A DNA stretch of 64,000 nucleotides from Streptomyces composti (GCF_012034205.1 NZ_JAATEM010000018.1:1-64000), one strand, 5' to 3'; counted from the first letter of the stretch, positions 50,114 through 59,399 are shown. Made by a program: numbers and translations. Notes: generated by a model from the letters alone, not told the origin.

Positions 50114-51988
50114 GTGAGCGACGCACAGACTTTGATCGAGAACCGTCCGCCGTCCGTGGCGGCCCTCTTCCTGGAGCGCGTGGCGGCCACACCGGACGCC
50201 GAGGCATACCGCTACCCCGTCCCGCCGGCCTCCGGCCAGGGACCGGACGAGTGGAAGTCCCTGACCTGGGCCCAGGCCGCCCAGCGGGTGAACGCCATCG
50301 CGGCGGGTCTGATCGAGCTCGGTGTGCGTCCGGAGGAGCGCGTCGCGCTGGCCTCGGCCACCCGGGTCGAATGGATCCTCGCCGACCTCGGCATCCTCTG
50401 TGCGGGCGCCGCCACCACCACGATCTACCCGCAGACCAACGCCGACGAGTCCGCGTACATCCTGGCCGACTCCGGCAGCAAGGTGCTCATCGCGGAGAAC
50501 GCCGAGCAGGTCGCCAAGGCGGTCGAGAAGCGGGCCGAGCTGCCCGAGCTGACCCGGGTCGTGGTCATCGACCCGGCCGGCGTGCAGACCGACGACTGGG
50601 TGATCACCCTCACCGACCTGGAGACCCGCGGCGCCGCCCGGCTGGAGAAGGACACCGAGCTGATCAAGGAGCGGGTCTCCGCGATCACCAAGGACCAGCT
50701 CGCCACCCTGATCTACACCTCGGGCACCACCGGCCGCCCCAAGGGCGTGCGCCTGCCGCACGACAACTGGTCCTACATGGCCAAGGCGATCGCCGCCACC
50801 GGCCTGGTCCACAGCGACGACGTCCAGTACCTGTGGCTGCCGCTGGCGCACGTCTTCGGCAAGGTGCTCACCTCGGGCCAGATCGAGGTCGGCCACGTCA
50901 CCGCCGTGGACGGCCGGGTCGACAAGATCGTCGAGAACCTCCCGGTGGTCCAGCCGACCTACATGGCGGCCGTGCCGCGCATCTTCGAGAAGGTCTACAA
51001 CGGCGTCGCCGCCAAGGCGAAGGCCGGCGGCCCCGCCAAGTACAAGATCTTCCAGTGGGCCGCCGGCGTGGCCCGCGAGTACGCGCAGATCACCCAGGAC
51101 AACTTCCGCCGCACCGGCACGGCCTCCGCGCCCACCGGCCTGAAGATCAAGCACGCCCTCGCCGACAAGCTCGTCTACGCCAAGATCCGCGAGGCCTTCG
51201 GCGGCCGGCTGCGCGCCTGCGTCTCCGGCTCGGCGGCCCTCGCCCCGGAGATCGGCTACTTCTTCTCCGGCGCCGGCATCCACATCCTCGAGGGCTACGG
51301 CCTCACCGAGTCCTCCGCGGCCTCCTTCGTCAACCCCGGCGAGGCCTACCGCACCGGCACGGTCGGCAAGCCGCTGCCCGGCACCGAGGTGCGCATCGCG
51401 GACGACGGCGAGATCCTGCTGCGCGGACCCGGCATCATGCAGGGCTACCACAACCTGCCGGACAAGACCGCCGAGGTGCTGGAGCCCGACGGCTGGCTGC
51501 ACACCGGCGACATCGGCGAGCTGTCGCCCGACGGCTACCTGCGCATCACCGACCGCAAGAAGGACCTCATCAAGACCTCCGGCGGCAAGTACGTCGCCCC
51601 CGCCGAGGTCGAGGGCCAGTTCAAGGCCGTCTGCCCCTACGTCTCCAACATCCTGGTGCACGGCGCCGACCGGAACTACTGCACCGCCCTGATCGCCCTC
51701 GACGAGGCCGCCCTGCAGGGCTGGGCCGAGGAGAACGGCCTGGGCGGCAAGTCCTACGCGGAGATCGTGGCCGCCCCGGCCACCGTGGAGATGGTCCAGG
51801 GCTACGTCGACAAGCTCAACGAGAACCTCCAGCGCTGGCAGACCATCAAGAAGTTCCGCCTCCTGCCGCGCGACCTCGACGTCGAGCACGGCGAGATCAC
51901 CCCGAGCCTGAAGCTCAAGCGCCCGGTGGTGGAGCGCGAGTACAAGCACCTCATCGAGGAGATGTACGAGGGCACCCGCGAGGCCTGA
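50114..51988 (+). CDS. Long-chain acyl-CoA synthetase (AMP-dependent synthetase)
   Basis: 624-residue adenylate-forming enzyme, long-chain FadD/FACS branch. It activates fatty acids to acyl-CoA through an acyl-AMP. Seen: the P-loop YTSGTTGRPKGV, the acyl-site LPLAHVFGKV, EGYGLTESSAA, HTGDIGELSPDGYLRITDRKKDLIKTSGGKYVAP and the C-terminal catalytic lysine region ITPSLKLKRP. No signal peptide; probably membrane-peripheral. GTG 50114 has GGAGGA at 50104-50109. The open frame extends back to 49820 through non-coding DNA. It stands alone between lepA and the phosphatase gene; the palindrome upstream may control it. Confidence 0.93.
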   Translation: MSDAQTLIENRPPSVAALFLERVAATPDAEAYRYPVPPASGQGPDEWKSLTWAQAAQRVNAIAAGLIELGVRPEERVALASATRVEWILADLGILCAGAATTTIYPQTNADESAYILADSGSKVLIAENAEQVAKAVEKRAELPELTRVVVIDPAGVQTDDWVITLTDLETRGAARLEKDTELIKERVSAITKDQLATLIYTSGTTGRPKGVRLPHDNWSYMAKAIAATGLVHSDDVQYLWLPLAHVFGKVLTSGQIEVGHVTAVDGRVDKIVENLPVVQPTYMAAVPRIFEKVYNGVAAKAKAGGPAKYKIFQWAAGVAREYAQITQDNFRRTGTASAPTGLKIKHALADKLVYAKIREAFGGRLRACVSGSAALAPEIGYFFSGAGIHILEGYGLTESSAASFVNPGEAYRTGTVGKPLPGTEVRIADDGEILLRGPGIMQGYHNLPDKTAEVLEPDGWLHTGDIGELSPDGYLRITDRKKDLIKTSGGKYVAPAEVEGQFKAVCPYVSNILVHGADRNYCTALIALDEAALQGWAEENGLGGKSYAEIVAAPATVEMVQGYVDKLNENLQRWQTIKKFRLLPRDLDVEHGEITPSLKLKRPVVEREYKHLIEEMYEGTREA

Positions 51989-52001
51989 CCCCCGCCCGCT
52001 C

Positions 52002-52043
52002 CGGCCCCGGAGACGACGTCCTGGTGATGTCGCTCCGGGGCCG
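52002..52043 (+). terminator. Hairpin after the acyl-CoA ligase
   Basis: CGGCCCCGGAG (52002-52012) pairs with CTCCGGGGCCG (52033-52043), extended inward by CGAC/GTCG after a bulged A. Confidence 0.7.
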
Positions 52044-52125
52044 TGGCGTGTCCGCGGCCGGACCGGGCGCGCGCGAGCACCGGGTGGCGCCCGGCGGGAG
52101 GCGGTCCTCGCGGGCGCCCGCGCGT

Positions 52126-52139
52126 GTGCACGCGTGCAC
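52126..52139. promoter_or_regulatory. 14-bp perfect palindrome upstream of the PP2C regulator
   Basis: GTGCACGCGTGCAC is self-complementary over all 14 bp and lies about 130 bp before the start at 52267 in a 278-bp spacer. Possible binding site for a dimeric regulator. The rest of the spacer shows no gene. Confidence 0.4.
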
Positions 52140-52266
52140 GAAAACGACCGGTTGTGCAGTGGTTTCTGAGCGGTTGGGGAGCGGGGTTCCCACGGTTGGC
52201 GGGCTACTTCGGTAACTCGGTGCTTATGGGCGGGGTCGGTCTGTCACCCTGTCGGCAGCGATCGAG

Positions 52267-54372
52267 GTGCATTCGTACGACCTGCCCGGGGAGCTGCCCA
52301 TGGGGGCCATTCCGACGCAACGGGAGACCGCCTCGCGTGCTGCCGAGGTACCGGAGTGCGCGCGGGCGCACGCCACCCTGTCCGGAAGCTCCCTCGCGCC
52401 GGGGTCCGCGCGCGCACTGGTACGGGCCGCGCTCGCCGAGTGGACCGAGCGGCGCCTGCCCGGCACCGAACACCTGACCGCGCGGGCCGCCGAGGACGCC
52501 ACCCTGGTCGCCAGCGAACTCGTCACCAACGCCGTGGTGCACGCCGGCACGGACGTACAGCTGACCTGCCGGCTGGAGGGCGACACCGGCGCACTGGTGG
52601 TCGAGGTCACCGACCAGCACCCCGCCCGCGCCCCGCGCGAGGGCGCACCGGCGCTCGCGGCGGCGCAGGAGCCGGGCGAGGTCGGCCGCGGGCTGCGCCT
52701 GGTGGCCGCGCTCTCCGAGGCCTGGGGGATCACCTACCGCCCGGTCGCCAAGACGGTCTGGGCCCGCCTGCCCGCCGAGGGACGCACCCCGCTGGAGGAG
52801 AGCGGGGCGTACACCGGGGAGGCGGCTCATCTCCTCGCGTCCGCGCCGGGCAGGAGCGGGCAGAGCACCGCCGGGCCGGAGTGGGAGTCCGGGGCCGCGC
52901 AGAAGGGTGCGGGAGGTGCGGGACAGCGGCCGGAGACGCTGGACGCGGAAGGCGCGGAGGACTGGGCCGGGGCCTCCAAGGGGGTGCTCTTCGGGGACGA
53001 CTGGCTGGAGGGACGGGCCCGGCGGGAGGGGGCCTGGCTGGGGCGGGGTGCGCTGTCCTTCCTGGCCGAGGCCTCCGATCTGCTGGCCGGGCAGCTGGAC
53101 GAGGACCTGGTCGCCGCGCTCACCGGGCAGCTGATCGTGCCGCGCCTCGCGGACTGGTGCGCGGTCTGGCTGGAGGACGAGGCCGGCGGACACGGCGGCT
53201 GGAGCGCCACCGCCTGGAGCGGCGGCGCCCGTCTCGCCCGCGTCTGGCACGCCAGCGAGAACCGTATCGAGGGCCTGAGCCGCGCCCTGGAACAGCGGCC
53301 GCCCCACCCCGGCGACCCGTTACGCTCCGGCCCCGTGCCGTATCCGTGGCCGGGCGCAGCCCTGGACGGACCGGACGACGACGCGCCCGGTACACCGCCG
53401 GACGGCGGCGCCGGCACCGCTCTCGCCTACCGCCTCGTCGCGGGCGGGCGGCCGCTCGGGACGCTGGTGATCGGGCGGGGCGGGATCGACCGTTTCCCCG
53501 ACGAGATCACCGGCCTCGTGGAGGACCTCGGCCGGCGGGTCGCCCTCGCCATCGGGGCCGCCCGGCAGTACGCCCGGCAGGCGACCATCAGCGCCGTGCT
53601 CCAGCGCGGTCTGCTGCCCGGCGCCGTCGCCGAGATCCCCGGCGTGCGCAGCGCCCTCGTCTACGAGCCCTGCGACAAGGGCGGCCCCAGCGGCGACTTC
53701 TACGACCTCTTCCCGGCCGGCCAGGGCCGCTGGTGCTTCGCCGTCGGTGACGTGCAGGGCAAGGGCCCGGAGGCGGCCGTCGTCATCGGCCTGGCCCGGC
53801 CCTGGCTGCGCCTGCTCGCCCGCGAGGGCTACCGCGTCGCCGACGTCCTCGACCGCCTCAACCAGCTCCTCCTCGACGACGCCACGGAGGCCGCCGACGC
53901 CGCCGCCCGCGCGCTGGTGGCCGCCGGCGCCCGCCCCACCGCCCCCGGCGACGGCCCTCAGACCCGCTTCCTGTCCCTCCTCTACGGCGAGCTCGTCCCC
54001 TTCCCCGGCGGCGTCCGCTGCACCCTCGCCTCCGCCGGACACCCCCTGCCCCTGCTGCTCGACCCCGACGGCGGCGTCCGCCCGGTGGCGCAGCCGCAGA
54101 CCCTGCTCGGGGTGGTCGAGGATGCGGCGTACACCAGTGAGACCTTCGAGATGTACTCCGGCGACACCTTGCTCTGCGTCACCGACGGGGTCACCGAGCG
54201 GCGCTCGGGCTCCCGCCAGTTCGACGACGGCGACGGGCTCGCCACGGCCCTGGCGGGCTGCGCGGGGATGGAGGCCGAGCTGATAGCGGAACGGATCACC
54301 CAGCTCGTGCACGAGTTCGGCGCCCGGCCGCCCGCCGACGATCTCGCCCTGCTGGTGCTTCAGGCGGAGTGA
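52267..54372 (+). CDS. ATPase-like / GAF / PP2C (SpoIIE-type) serine phosphatase regulator
   Basis: 701 residues in three parts. N-terminal HATPase_c domain of the RsbW/SpoIIAB anti-sigma kind (about 30-165: DATLVASELVTNAVVHAGT, VEVTDQHP, VGRGLRLVAALSEAWG); a middle GAF-like sensor (about 240-430); a C-terminal SpoIIE/RsbU PP2C phosphatase (about 440-700: GGPSGDFYDLFP, AVGDVQGKGPEAA, ASAGHPLPLL, VTDGVTERR, DDLALLVL). Streptomyces has many such proteins controlling anti-anti-sigma switches. GTG 52267. The anti-sigma partner and sigma factor are unknown. Both kinase-type and phosphatase-type activities on one chain suggest a self-contained partner switch. Confidence 0.87.
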   Translation: MHSYDLPGELPMGAIPTQRETASRAAEVPECARAHATLSGSSLAPGSARALVRAALAEWTERRLPGTEHLTARAAEDATLVASELVTNAVVHAGTDVQLTCRLEGDTGALVVEVTDQHPARAPREGAPALAAAQEPGEVGRGLRLVAALSEAWGITYRPVAKTVWARLPAEGRTPLEESGAYTGEAAHLLASAPGRSGQSTAGPEWESGAAQKGAGGAGQRPETLDAEGAEDWAGASKGVLFGDDWLEGRARREGAWLGRGALSFLAEASDLLAGQLDEDLVAALTGQLIVPRLADWCAVWLEDEAGGHGGWSATAWSGGARLARVWHASENRIEGLSRALEQRPPHPGDPLRSGPVPYPWPGAALDGPDDDAPGTPPDGGAGTALAYRLVAGGRPLGTLVIGRGGIDRFPDEITGLVEDLGRRVALAIGAARQYARQATISAVLQRGLLPGAVAEIPGVRSALVYEPCDKGGPSGDFYDLFPAGQGRWCFAVGDVQGKGPEAAVVIGLARPWLRLLAREGYRVADVLDRLNQLLLDDATEAADAAARALVAAGARPTAPGDGPQTRFLSLLYGELVPFPGGVRCTLASAGHPLPLLLDPDGGVRPVAQPQTLLGVVEDAAYTSETFEMYSGDTLLCVTDGVTERRSGSRQFDDGDGLATALAGCAGMEAELIAERITQLVHEFGARPPADDLALLVLQAE

Positions 54373-54399
54373 CCCGCCCGGTGCGGGACAATGGAACAC

Positions 54400-55632
54400 A
54401 TGCCTTCCGCACTCCCCGACGGCGAGCCCGTCCCCGCCGACGGCGCGCTGCCCGCGTCCGCGCTCGCCGGGGCCGCCGACCGCCCCCTCGGCTTCTACCT
54501 GCACGTCCCGTACTGCGCCACCCGCTGCGGCTACTGCGACTTCAACACCTACACCGCGACCGAGCTGCGCGGCACCGGCGGTGTGCTGGCCTCCCGCGAC
54601 AACTACGCCGAGACCCTGATCGACGAGATCCGCCTGGCGCGCAAGGTGCTGGGCGACGACCCGCGGCCGGTCCGCACGGTGTTCGTCGGCGGCGGTACGC
54701 CGACCCTGCTCGCCGCCGGCGACCTGGTGCGGATGCTGGGGGCGATCCGGGAGGAGTTCGGGCTGGCGGCGGACGCGGAGGTGACGACGGAGGCGAACCC
54801 CGAGTCGGTCGACCCGGCGTATCTCGCGGCGCTGCGGGAGGGCGGCTTCAACCGGATCTCCTTCGGCATGCAGAGCGCCCGGCAGCACGTGCTGAAGGTG
54901 CTGGACCGCACCCACACCCCCGGGCGCCCGGAGGCGTGTGTCGCCGAGGCGCGGGCGGCGGGTTTCGAGCACGTCAACCTCGACCTGATCTACGGCACGC
55001 CGGGGGAGTCCGACGCGGACTGGCGGGCGTCCCTGGACGCGGCGGTCGGGGCCGGGCCGGACCACGTGAGCGCGTACGCGCTGATCGTGGAGGAGGGGAC
55101 GCAGCTGGCGCGCCGGATCCGGCGGGGCGAGGTGCCGATGACGGACGACGACGTCCACGCCGACCGGTACCTGATCGCCGAGGAGATGCTGTCGGCGGCG
55201 GGTTTCCACTGGTACGAGGTGTCGAACTGGGCCACGTCGGACGCCGGCCGCTGTCTGCACAACGAGCTGTACTGGCGCGGCGCGGACTGGTGGGGCGCCG
55301 GCCCGGGCGCGCACTCGCACGTGGGCGGGGTGCGGTGGTGGAACGTCAAGCACCCGGGCGCGTACGCGGCGGCGCTGGCGGGCGGACGCTCGCCGGGAGC
55401 GGGCCGGGAGATCCTGTCGGACGAGGACCGGCGGGTCGAGCGGGTGCTGCTGGAGCTGCGGCTGGCGGAGGGGGTTCCGCTGTCGCTGCTGCGGCCGGAG
55501 GGGCTGAAGGCGGCCCGGCGGGCCCTGGACGAGGGGCTGCTGGCCGGGGGCCCCTACGGTGAGGGCCGCGCGGCCCTCACCCTGCGCGGGCGGCTGCTGG
55601 CGGACGCGGTGGTGCGGGACCTGGTCGACTGA
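54400..55632 (+). CDS. hemW: HemW-type radical SAM protein (heme chaperone)
   Basis: 410 residues. The radical SAM cluster motif is CATRCGYC (Cys39, Cys43, Cys46) followed by DF, which marks HemW rather than the coproporphyrinogen oxidase HemN, where an extra cysteine follows. Also VGGGTPTLL, EANPESVD, RISFGMQS and the C-terminal HemN_C part (about 300-410). HemW carries heme to respiratory enzymes. ATG 54400 is chosen: GACAATGG just upstream fits a leaderless -10; ATG 54391 in frame is an alternative. 28 nt after the phosphatase gene. Confidence 0.92.
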   Translation: MPSALPDGEPVPADGALPASALAGAADRPLGFYLHVPYCATRCGYCDFNTYTATELRGTGGVLASRDNYAETLIDEIRLARKVLGDDPRPVRTVFVGGGTPTLLAAGDLVRMLGAIREEFGLAADAEVTTEANPESVDPAYLAALREGGFNRISFGMQSARQHVLKVLDRTHTPGRPEACVAEARAAGFEHVNLDLIYGTPGESDADWRASLDAAVGAGPDHVSAYALIVEEGTQLARRIRRGEVPMTDDDVHADRYLIAEEMLSAAGFHWYEVSNWATSDAGRCLHNELYWRGADWWGAGPGAHSHVGGVRWWNVKHPGAYAAALAGGRSPGAGREILSDEDRRVERVLLELRLAEGVPLSLLRPEGLKAARRALDEGLLAGGPYGEGRAALTLRGRLLADAVVRDLVD

Positions 55633-55649
55633 CCGGGGCGGGACGGGGC

Positions 55650-56261
55650 TCAGTCACCGGGGGCGAGGGCGCGCCAGCCGGACTCGAGCAGGTCGAAGGC
55701 GCGGACGACGGCCTCGCGGGGGTCGTCATGGCCGTGGGCGGCCCGGGGGGCTTCGAGCGCGAAGTGGGCGAGGGCGGTGCAGGCGGGGTCGTTGCCGGGC
55801 AGGCCGCTCTCCTCGGCGATGACCCGGGCCAGGGCGTCGGTGTGGCGCAGCCACATGGCCTGGGCGTAGTCGCGCAGGGCCGGCGTGCCGGCGACCAGCT
55901 CGCGGAACGCGGTGAAGCGGTCGTCGCCGTCCGCCGCCGCCATCCGGTGGCGCAGCGCGTGGTCGCGCAGCGCCGCGGGCACGGACCGGCCCTCGGGGCG
56001 GTCGCGCACGGCGGCGAGCAGGCTCGATTCCTGGTCGGCGTCCTCGTCGAAGACCAGGGCCTCCTTGACGGGGAAGTGCTTGAACAGCGTTGTCGTGGAC
56101 ACGTCGGCGGCGTCCGCGATCTCGCGGATGCCCACGGCGTCGTACCCCCGCTCCAGGAACAGGCGCAGCGCGGCGTCGGCGATGGCCCGGCGGGTGGCGG
56201 CCTTCTTGCGCTCACGGCGCCCCATCGGTGCGGGTGCGGCGCCGTTTCCGGTGTCGGTCAT
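55650..56261 (-). CDS. TetR-family transcriptional regulator
   Basis: 203 residues. N-terminal helix-turn-helix domain (about 17-65) with RRAIADAALRLFLERGYDAVGIREIADAADVSTTTLFKHFPVKEAL, a standard TetR DNA-binding domain; the C-terminal ligand domain is typical helical. ATG 56261 is the likely start: it lies 7 nt from TAGGCT, a leaderless arrangement, and the frame upstream crosses the promoter. Divergent from an FAD monooxygenase gene with a palindrome between; it most likely represses that gene and itself in response to a substrate of the monooxygenase. Confidence 0.92.
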   Translation of the reverse strand: MTDTGNGAAPAPMGRRERKKAATRRAIADAALRLFLERGYDAVGIREIADAADVSTTTLFKHFPVKEALVFDEDADQESSLLAAVRDRPEGRSVPAALRDHALRHRMAAADGDDRFTAFRELVAGTPALRDYAQAMWLRHTDALARVIAEESGLPGNDPACTALAHFALEAPRAAHGHDDPREAVVRAFDLLESGWRALAPGD

Positions 56262-56268
56262 ACCCGCG

Positions 56269-56314
56269 AGCCTAGCGCGTCGGTTGCTCAGCTTCAAAAG
56301 TGCATCCGTTGCAC
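56269..56314. promoter_or_regulatory. Divergent promoter and operator of the TetR / monooxygenase pair
   Basis: Minus strand: TTGAAG (56292-56297) and TAGGCT (56269-56274) are 17 nt apart and end 7 nt before the TetR ATG. GTGCA-TCCGT-TGCAC (56300-56314) is a perfect 5+5 palindrome beside the -35 box, a good candidate operator. TTGCAC (56309-56314) overlaps it and could be the -35 of the monooxygenase promoter. Confidence 0.6.
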
Positions 56315-56376
56315 AAATTGAGTTGTTGTGCTCTTCTGGGGAGACGATGTGCCCCTCACGAACGGACAGCACCACC

Positions 56377-57849
56377 ATGAACACCGCGACCACCCCCCGT
56401 GTCTCCGTCATCGGTGCCGGCCCCGGCGGGCTGACCTGCGCCCGCATCCTGCAGAAGCACGGCATCCCCGCCACCGTCTACGAGCGCGACCCGGCCCCCG
56501 ACGCCCGCAACCAGGGCGGCAGCCTCGACCTGCACGCCGACGACGGCCAGCTCGCACTGCGCGAGGCGGGCCTGATCAAGCAGTTCTGGAAGGTGGCGCG
56601 CCCGGAAGGGCAGCAGATGCGCCGCTGGGACCCGGCCGGCAAGGTCCTCTTCGACCGGGTCCCGGACCCGGACGACCTCTACAAGCCGGAGATCGACCGA
56701 GGTCAGCTGCGCGACCTGCTCCTCGGCTCCCTCGCACCGGGCACGGTGCACTGGGGCCGCGCCCTCGCCTCGGTCGGCGGCCCCGCCGAAGGGCCGCGGA
56801 TCCTGCGCTTCACCGACGGGACGAGCGTCGAGACCGATCTGGTCATCGGAGCGGACGGCGCGTTCTCCCGGGTCCGCCCGGCCGTCTCGGCGGCCCTCCC
56901 GCACTACTCCGGGGTCACCTTCACGGAAGCGTGGTTCGACGACGTCGAAGACCGCCACCCCGAGATCTCGGAGCTGGTCGGCAGCGGCAGCGGCACCGTG
57001 ACCGACGGCGAGCGCGCCCTGTTCGCGCAGCGCAACAGCGGGGGGCACATCCGCGTCTACATCGTCCGGCGCGCCCCGGCCGACTGGATCACCGCGGCCG
57101 GACTGACCGCCGGGGACACCGCGGGCATCCGCGCCCACCTGCTGGACGAGTTCGCCGGATGGGCACCCGGCCTGCGGAGAATGATCAGCGACAACGACGG
57201 CCCCTACGCCGACCGGCCGCTGTACGTCCTGCCGGCACCGCACACCTGGGACCACGTGCCCACCGTGACGCTGCTCGGCGATGCCGCCCACCTCATGCCG
57301 CCGATCGGTGTGGGGGTCAATCTGGCCATGCTCGACGCCCATGACCTCGCGCTCGCCCTGGCCACGCACCCCACGGTCGGCGACGCCGTCCGTTCCTACG
57401 AGAAGACCATGCTGCCGCGCTCCAACGACCTCGCCGAAGCGCTCGCCGACGGCGCCGACTTCCTCCTGGAGGTGGACGAGCGGCCAGACGGCCGGGACGA
57501 GGCCCGCGCCCTGCAGCAAAGCCTCAAGGAGCACAGGGGCGTGGACGGAACCTGGGACCTCACCTTCCGCACCGGCGGCGGCGACGAGACCGGGGAACTC
57601 ATTCTGGCCACTTCGGGCACGACCCTGGCCGGCACCTTCGGCGGCAGGCCGATCACCGACGGGCGCGTCGAGGGAACCACCGTGCGCTTCACCGCCGTCG
57701 TGACCTCACCGGTCAGGATGAAGATCAAGTGCACCGCCGAACTGGCCGGCGGCCGCCTGTCCGGCACGGCCAGGTCCCTGTTGCTGTCGCTCCCGTTCGA
57801 GGCCGTACGGCCTCCCGCGGACCCCTCGTCGGTCAGGCCGGCGCCGTGA
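56377..57849 (+). CDS. FAD-dependent monooxygenase (Tet(X)-like) with C-terminal beta-domain
   Basis: 490 residues. Group A flavin monooxygenase: GAGPGG (13-18), RDPAPDARNQGGSLDLH, the DG motif GADGAFSRVRP, and LLGDAAHLMPPIGVGVNLAM. It resembles Tet(X), which hydroxylates tetracyclines; substrate unproven. After the catalytic fold (to ~375), residues ~389-490 form an added lipocalin-like segment (WDLTFRTGGGDETGELIL, ILATSGTTLAGTFGGRPITDG, KIKCTAELAGGRLSGT) not usual in the family. ATG 56377 is used; ATG 56347 in frame with GGGGAG 3 nt upstream is possible. Divergent TetR gene suggests inducible control. The end overlaps the DUF3097 gene by 17 bp. Confidence 0.85.
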   Translation: MNTATTPRVSVIGAGPGGLTCARILQKHGIPATVYERDPAPDARNQGGSLDLHADDGQLALREAGLIKQFWKVARPEGQQMRRWDPAGKVLFDRVPDPDDLYKPEIDRGQLRDLLLGSLAPGTVHWGRALASVGGPAEGPRILRFTDGTSVETDLVIGADGAFSRVRPAVSAALPHYSGVTFTEAWFDDVEDRHPEISELVGSGSGTVTDGERALFAQRNSGGHIRVYIVRRAPADWITAAGLTAGDTAGIRAHLLDEFAGWAPGLRRMISDNDGPYADRPLYVLPAPHTWDHVPTVTLLGDAAHLMPPIGVGVNLAMLDAHDLALALATHPTVGDAVRSYEKTMLPRSNDLAEALADGADFLLEVDERPDGRDEARALQQSLKEHRGVDGTWDLTFRTGGGDETGELILATSGTTLAGTFGGRPITDGRVEGTTVRFTAVVTSPVRMKIKCTAELAGGRLSGTARSLLLSLPFEAVRPPADPSSVRPAP

Positions 57850-58639
57850 CGAAGTCGATCAGCTCTTCCACGCGGCCCAGGAGCTCCGGCTCCAGGTCCT
57901 TGTACGTGCGCACCGAGCCGAGGATCCGCTGCCACGCCTCGCCGGTGTGCGCCACGCGCCAGCCCAGCGCCGCGCACACCCCCGTCTTCCAGTCCTGCCC
58001 CCGCGGCACCCGGGGCCACGCCGGGATGCCGACCGACGCCGGCTTCACCGCCTCCCAGATATCGATGTAGGGGTGGCCCACCACCAGGGCGTGCTCGCTC
58101 GTCACCGACTCGGCGATGCGCCACTCCTTGGAGCCGGGGACCAGATGGTCCACCAGCACTCCCAGCCGCGCGTCCGGGCCCGGCGCGAAGTCCGCCACGA
58201 TCGACGGCAGGTCGTCCACACCCTCCAGGTACTCCACGACCACCCCCTCGATCCGAAGGTCGTCGCCCCACACCTTCTCGACCAGCTCGGCGTCGTGCCG
58301 CCCCTCCACGTAGAGGCGCCCCGCGCGGGCCACCCGCGCCCGTGCGCCGGGAACGGCCACCGACCCCGACGCCGTACGGGCGGGCCGGGCCGGACCGGAC
58401 GCCGGCCGCACCAGCGTCACCACGCGCCCCTCGAGCAGGAAACCCCGTGGCTCCAGCGGGAACACCCGGTGCTTGCCGAAGCGGTCCTCCAGGGTGACGG
58501 TGCCGGCCTCGCAGCGGATCACCGCGCCGCAGAAGCCGGTGGCGGGCTCCTCCACCACCAGGCCGGGGTCGGCGGGCACCTCGGGGACCGGCTGCGGCTT
58601 CTTCCACGGAGGGGTCAGATCGGCGGAGTACTGGCGCAT
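57833..58639 (-). CDS. DUF3097 family protein
   Basis: 268 residues, an actinobacterial protein family of unknown function. The N-terminal ~90 residues are beta-rich (FCGAVIRCEAGTVTLEDRFGKHRVFPLEPRGFLLEG); the C-terminal part has a TOPRIM-like look: LYVEGRHDAELVEKVWGDDLR, VEYLEGVDDLP, LGVLVDHLVPGSKEWRIA and GHPYIDIW, with the E..D.D acidic residues expected of TOPRIM. That would point to a nuclease or primase-like metal site, but this is my inference. Overlaps the monooxygenase end by 17 bp, tail to tail. Confidence 0.85.
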   Translation of the reverse strand: MRQYSADLTPPWKKPQPVPEVPADPGLVVEEPATGFCGAVIRCEAGTVTLEDRFGKHRVFPLEPRGFLLEGRVVTLVRPASGPARPARTASGSVAVPGARARVARAGRLYVEGRHDAELVEKVWGDDLRIEGVVVEYLEGVDDLPSIVADFAPGPDARLGVLVDHLVPGSKEWRIAESVTSEHALVVGHPYIDIWEAVKPASVGIPAWPRVPRGQDWKTGVCAALGWRVAHTGEAWQRILGSVRTYKDLEPELLGRVEELIDFVTAPA

Positions 58640-58676
58640 TCTGATGACGATACGAGGAAGCGGGGCGCCGTGATCA

Positions 58677-59399
58677 TCACGACACGCCGAACCTAGCCGC
58701 CAGCGCCTCGCGTTGGGCCCGTACGAACGCCGCGTCCACCACCGCCCCGTGACCGGGGACGTACGCCGCGTCCTCGCCGCCCAGCTCGAGGAGCCGGTCC
58801 AGCGCGGCGGGCCAGTGGGACGGCGCGGCGTCCGGCCCGGCCTGGGGCTCGCCCGACTCCTCCACCAGGTCGCCGCAGAAGACCACCTCGGGCTCGCCGG
58901 GCACCAGGACCACCAGGTCGTGGGCGGTGTGACCGGGGCCCACGTTCGCCAGCAGCACCTGCCGGCCGCCGCCCAGGTCGAGGGTCCGCTCGCCGCTCAC
59001 CAGGTGCCTCGGGCGGATCAGCGCGTCCACGGCCTCCTCCGCCGCCCGCGGGTCGAGACCGTGCCGCACCGCGTCCGCGCGCAGCTCACCCCGGCCGTGC
59101 GCCAGCGCGGTGTCCAGGCCGACCGCGCCGAAGACCTCCGCGCCCGCGAAGGCGGCGGCGCCGAGGACATGGTCGAAGTGGGGGTGGGTGAGCGCGAGAT
59201 GCGTCACACGGTGACCGGCGAGCGCCTGCGCCTCGGTGCGCAACCGCACGCCCTCGGCGAGACTCGAGCCCGCGTCGACCAGGAGCACCCCGTCCGCGCC
59301 GACCACGAGACCCGCCGTGCAGTCCCACACCGGCAGCCGGCACCGCCCCACCCCGGCCGCCACCCGCTCCCAGCCCGACTCTTCCCAAGTCACGGTCAT
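58677..59399 (-). CDS. MBL-fold metallo-hydrolase
   Basis: 240 residues, metallo-beta-lactamase fold: HPHFDH (the HxHxDH dinuclear zinc motif), GPGHTAHDLVV, FCGDLVEESGEP and PGHGAVVD provide the remaining ligands. Most similar in look to glyoxalase II-like hydrolases; no substrate can be assigned. ATG 59399; TAGCGT 7 nt before suggests a leaderless transcript. Divergent from hrcA and not controlled by the CIRCE element on the other side. Confidence 0.9.
   Translation of the reverse strand: MTVTWEESGWERVAAGVGRCRLPVWDCTAGLVVGADGVLLVDAGSSLAEGVRLRTEAQALAGHRVTHLALTHPHFDHVLGAAAFAGAEVFGAVGLDTALAHGRGELRADAVRHGLDPRAAEEAVDALIRPRHLVSGERTLDLGGGRQVLLANVGPGHTAHDLVVLVPGEPEVVFCGDLVEESGEPQAGPDAAPSHWPAALDRLLELGGEDAAYVPGHGAVVDAAFVRAQREALAARFGVS

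Noticed and set aside
55885..56376. Long upstream extension of the monooxygenase frame
   Set aside because: It runs antisense through the TetR gene and the divergent promoter; the FAD-binding motif only begins after ATG 56377.
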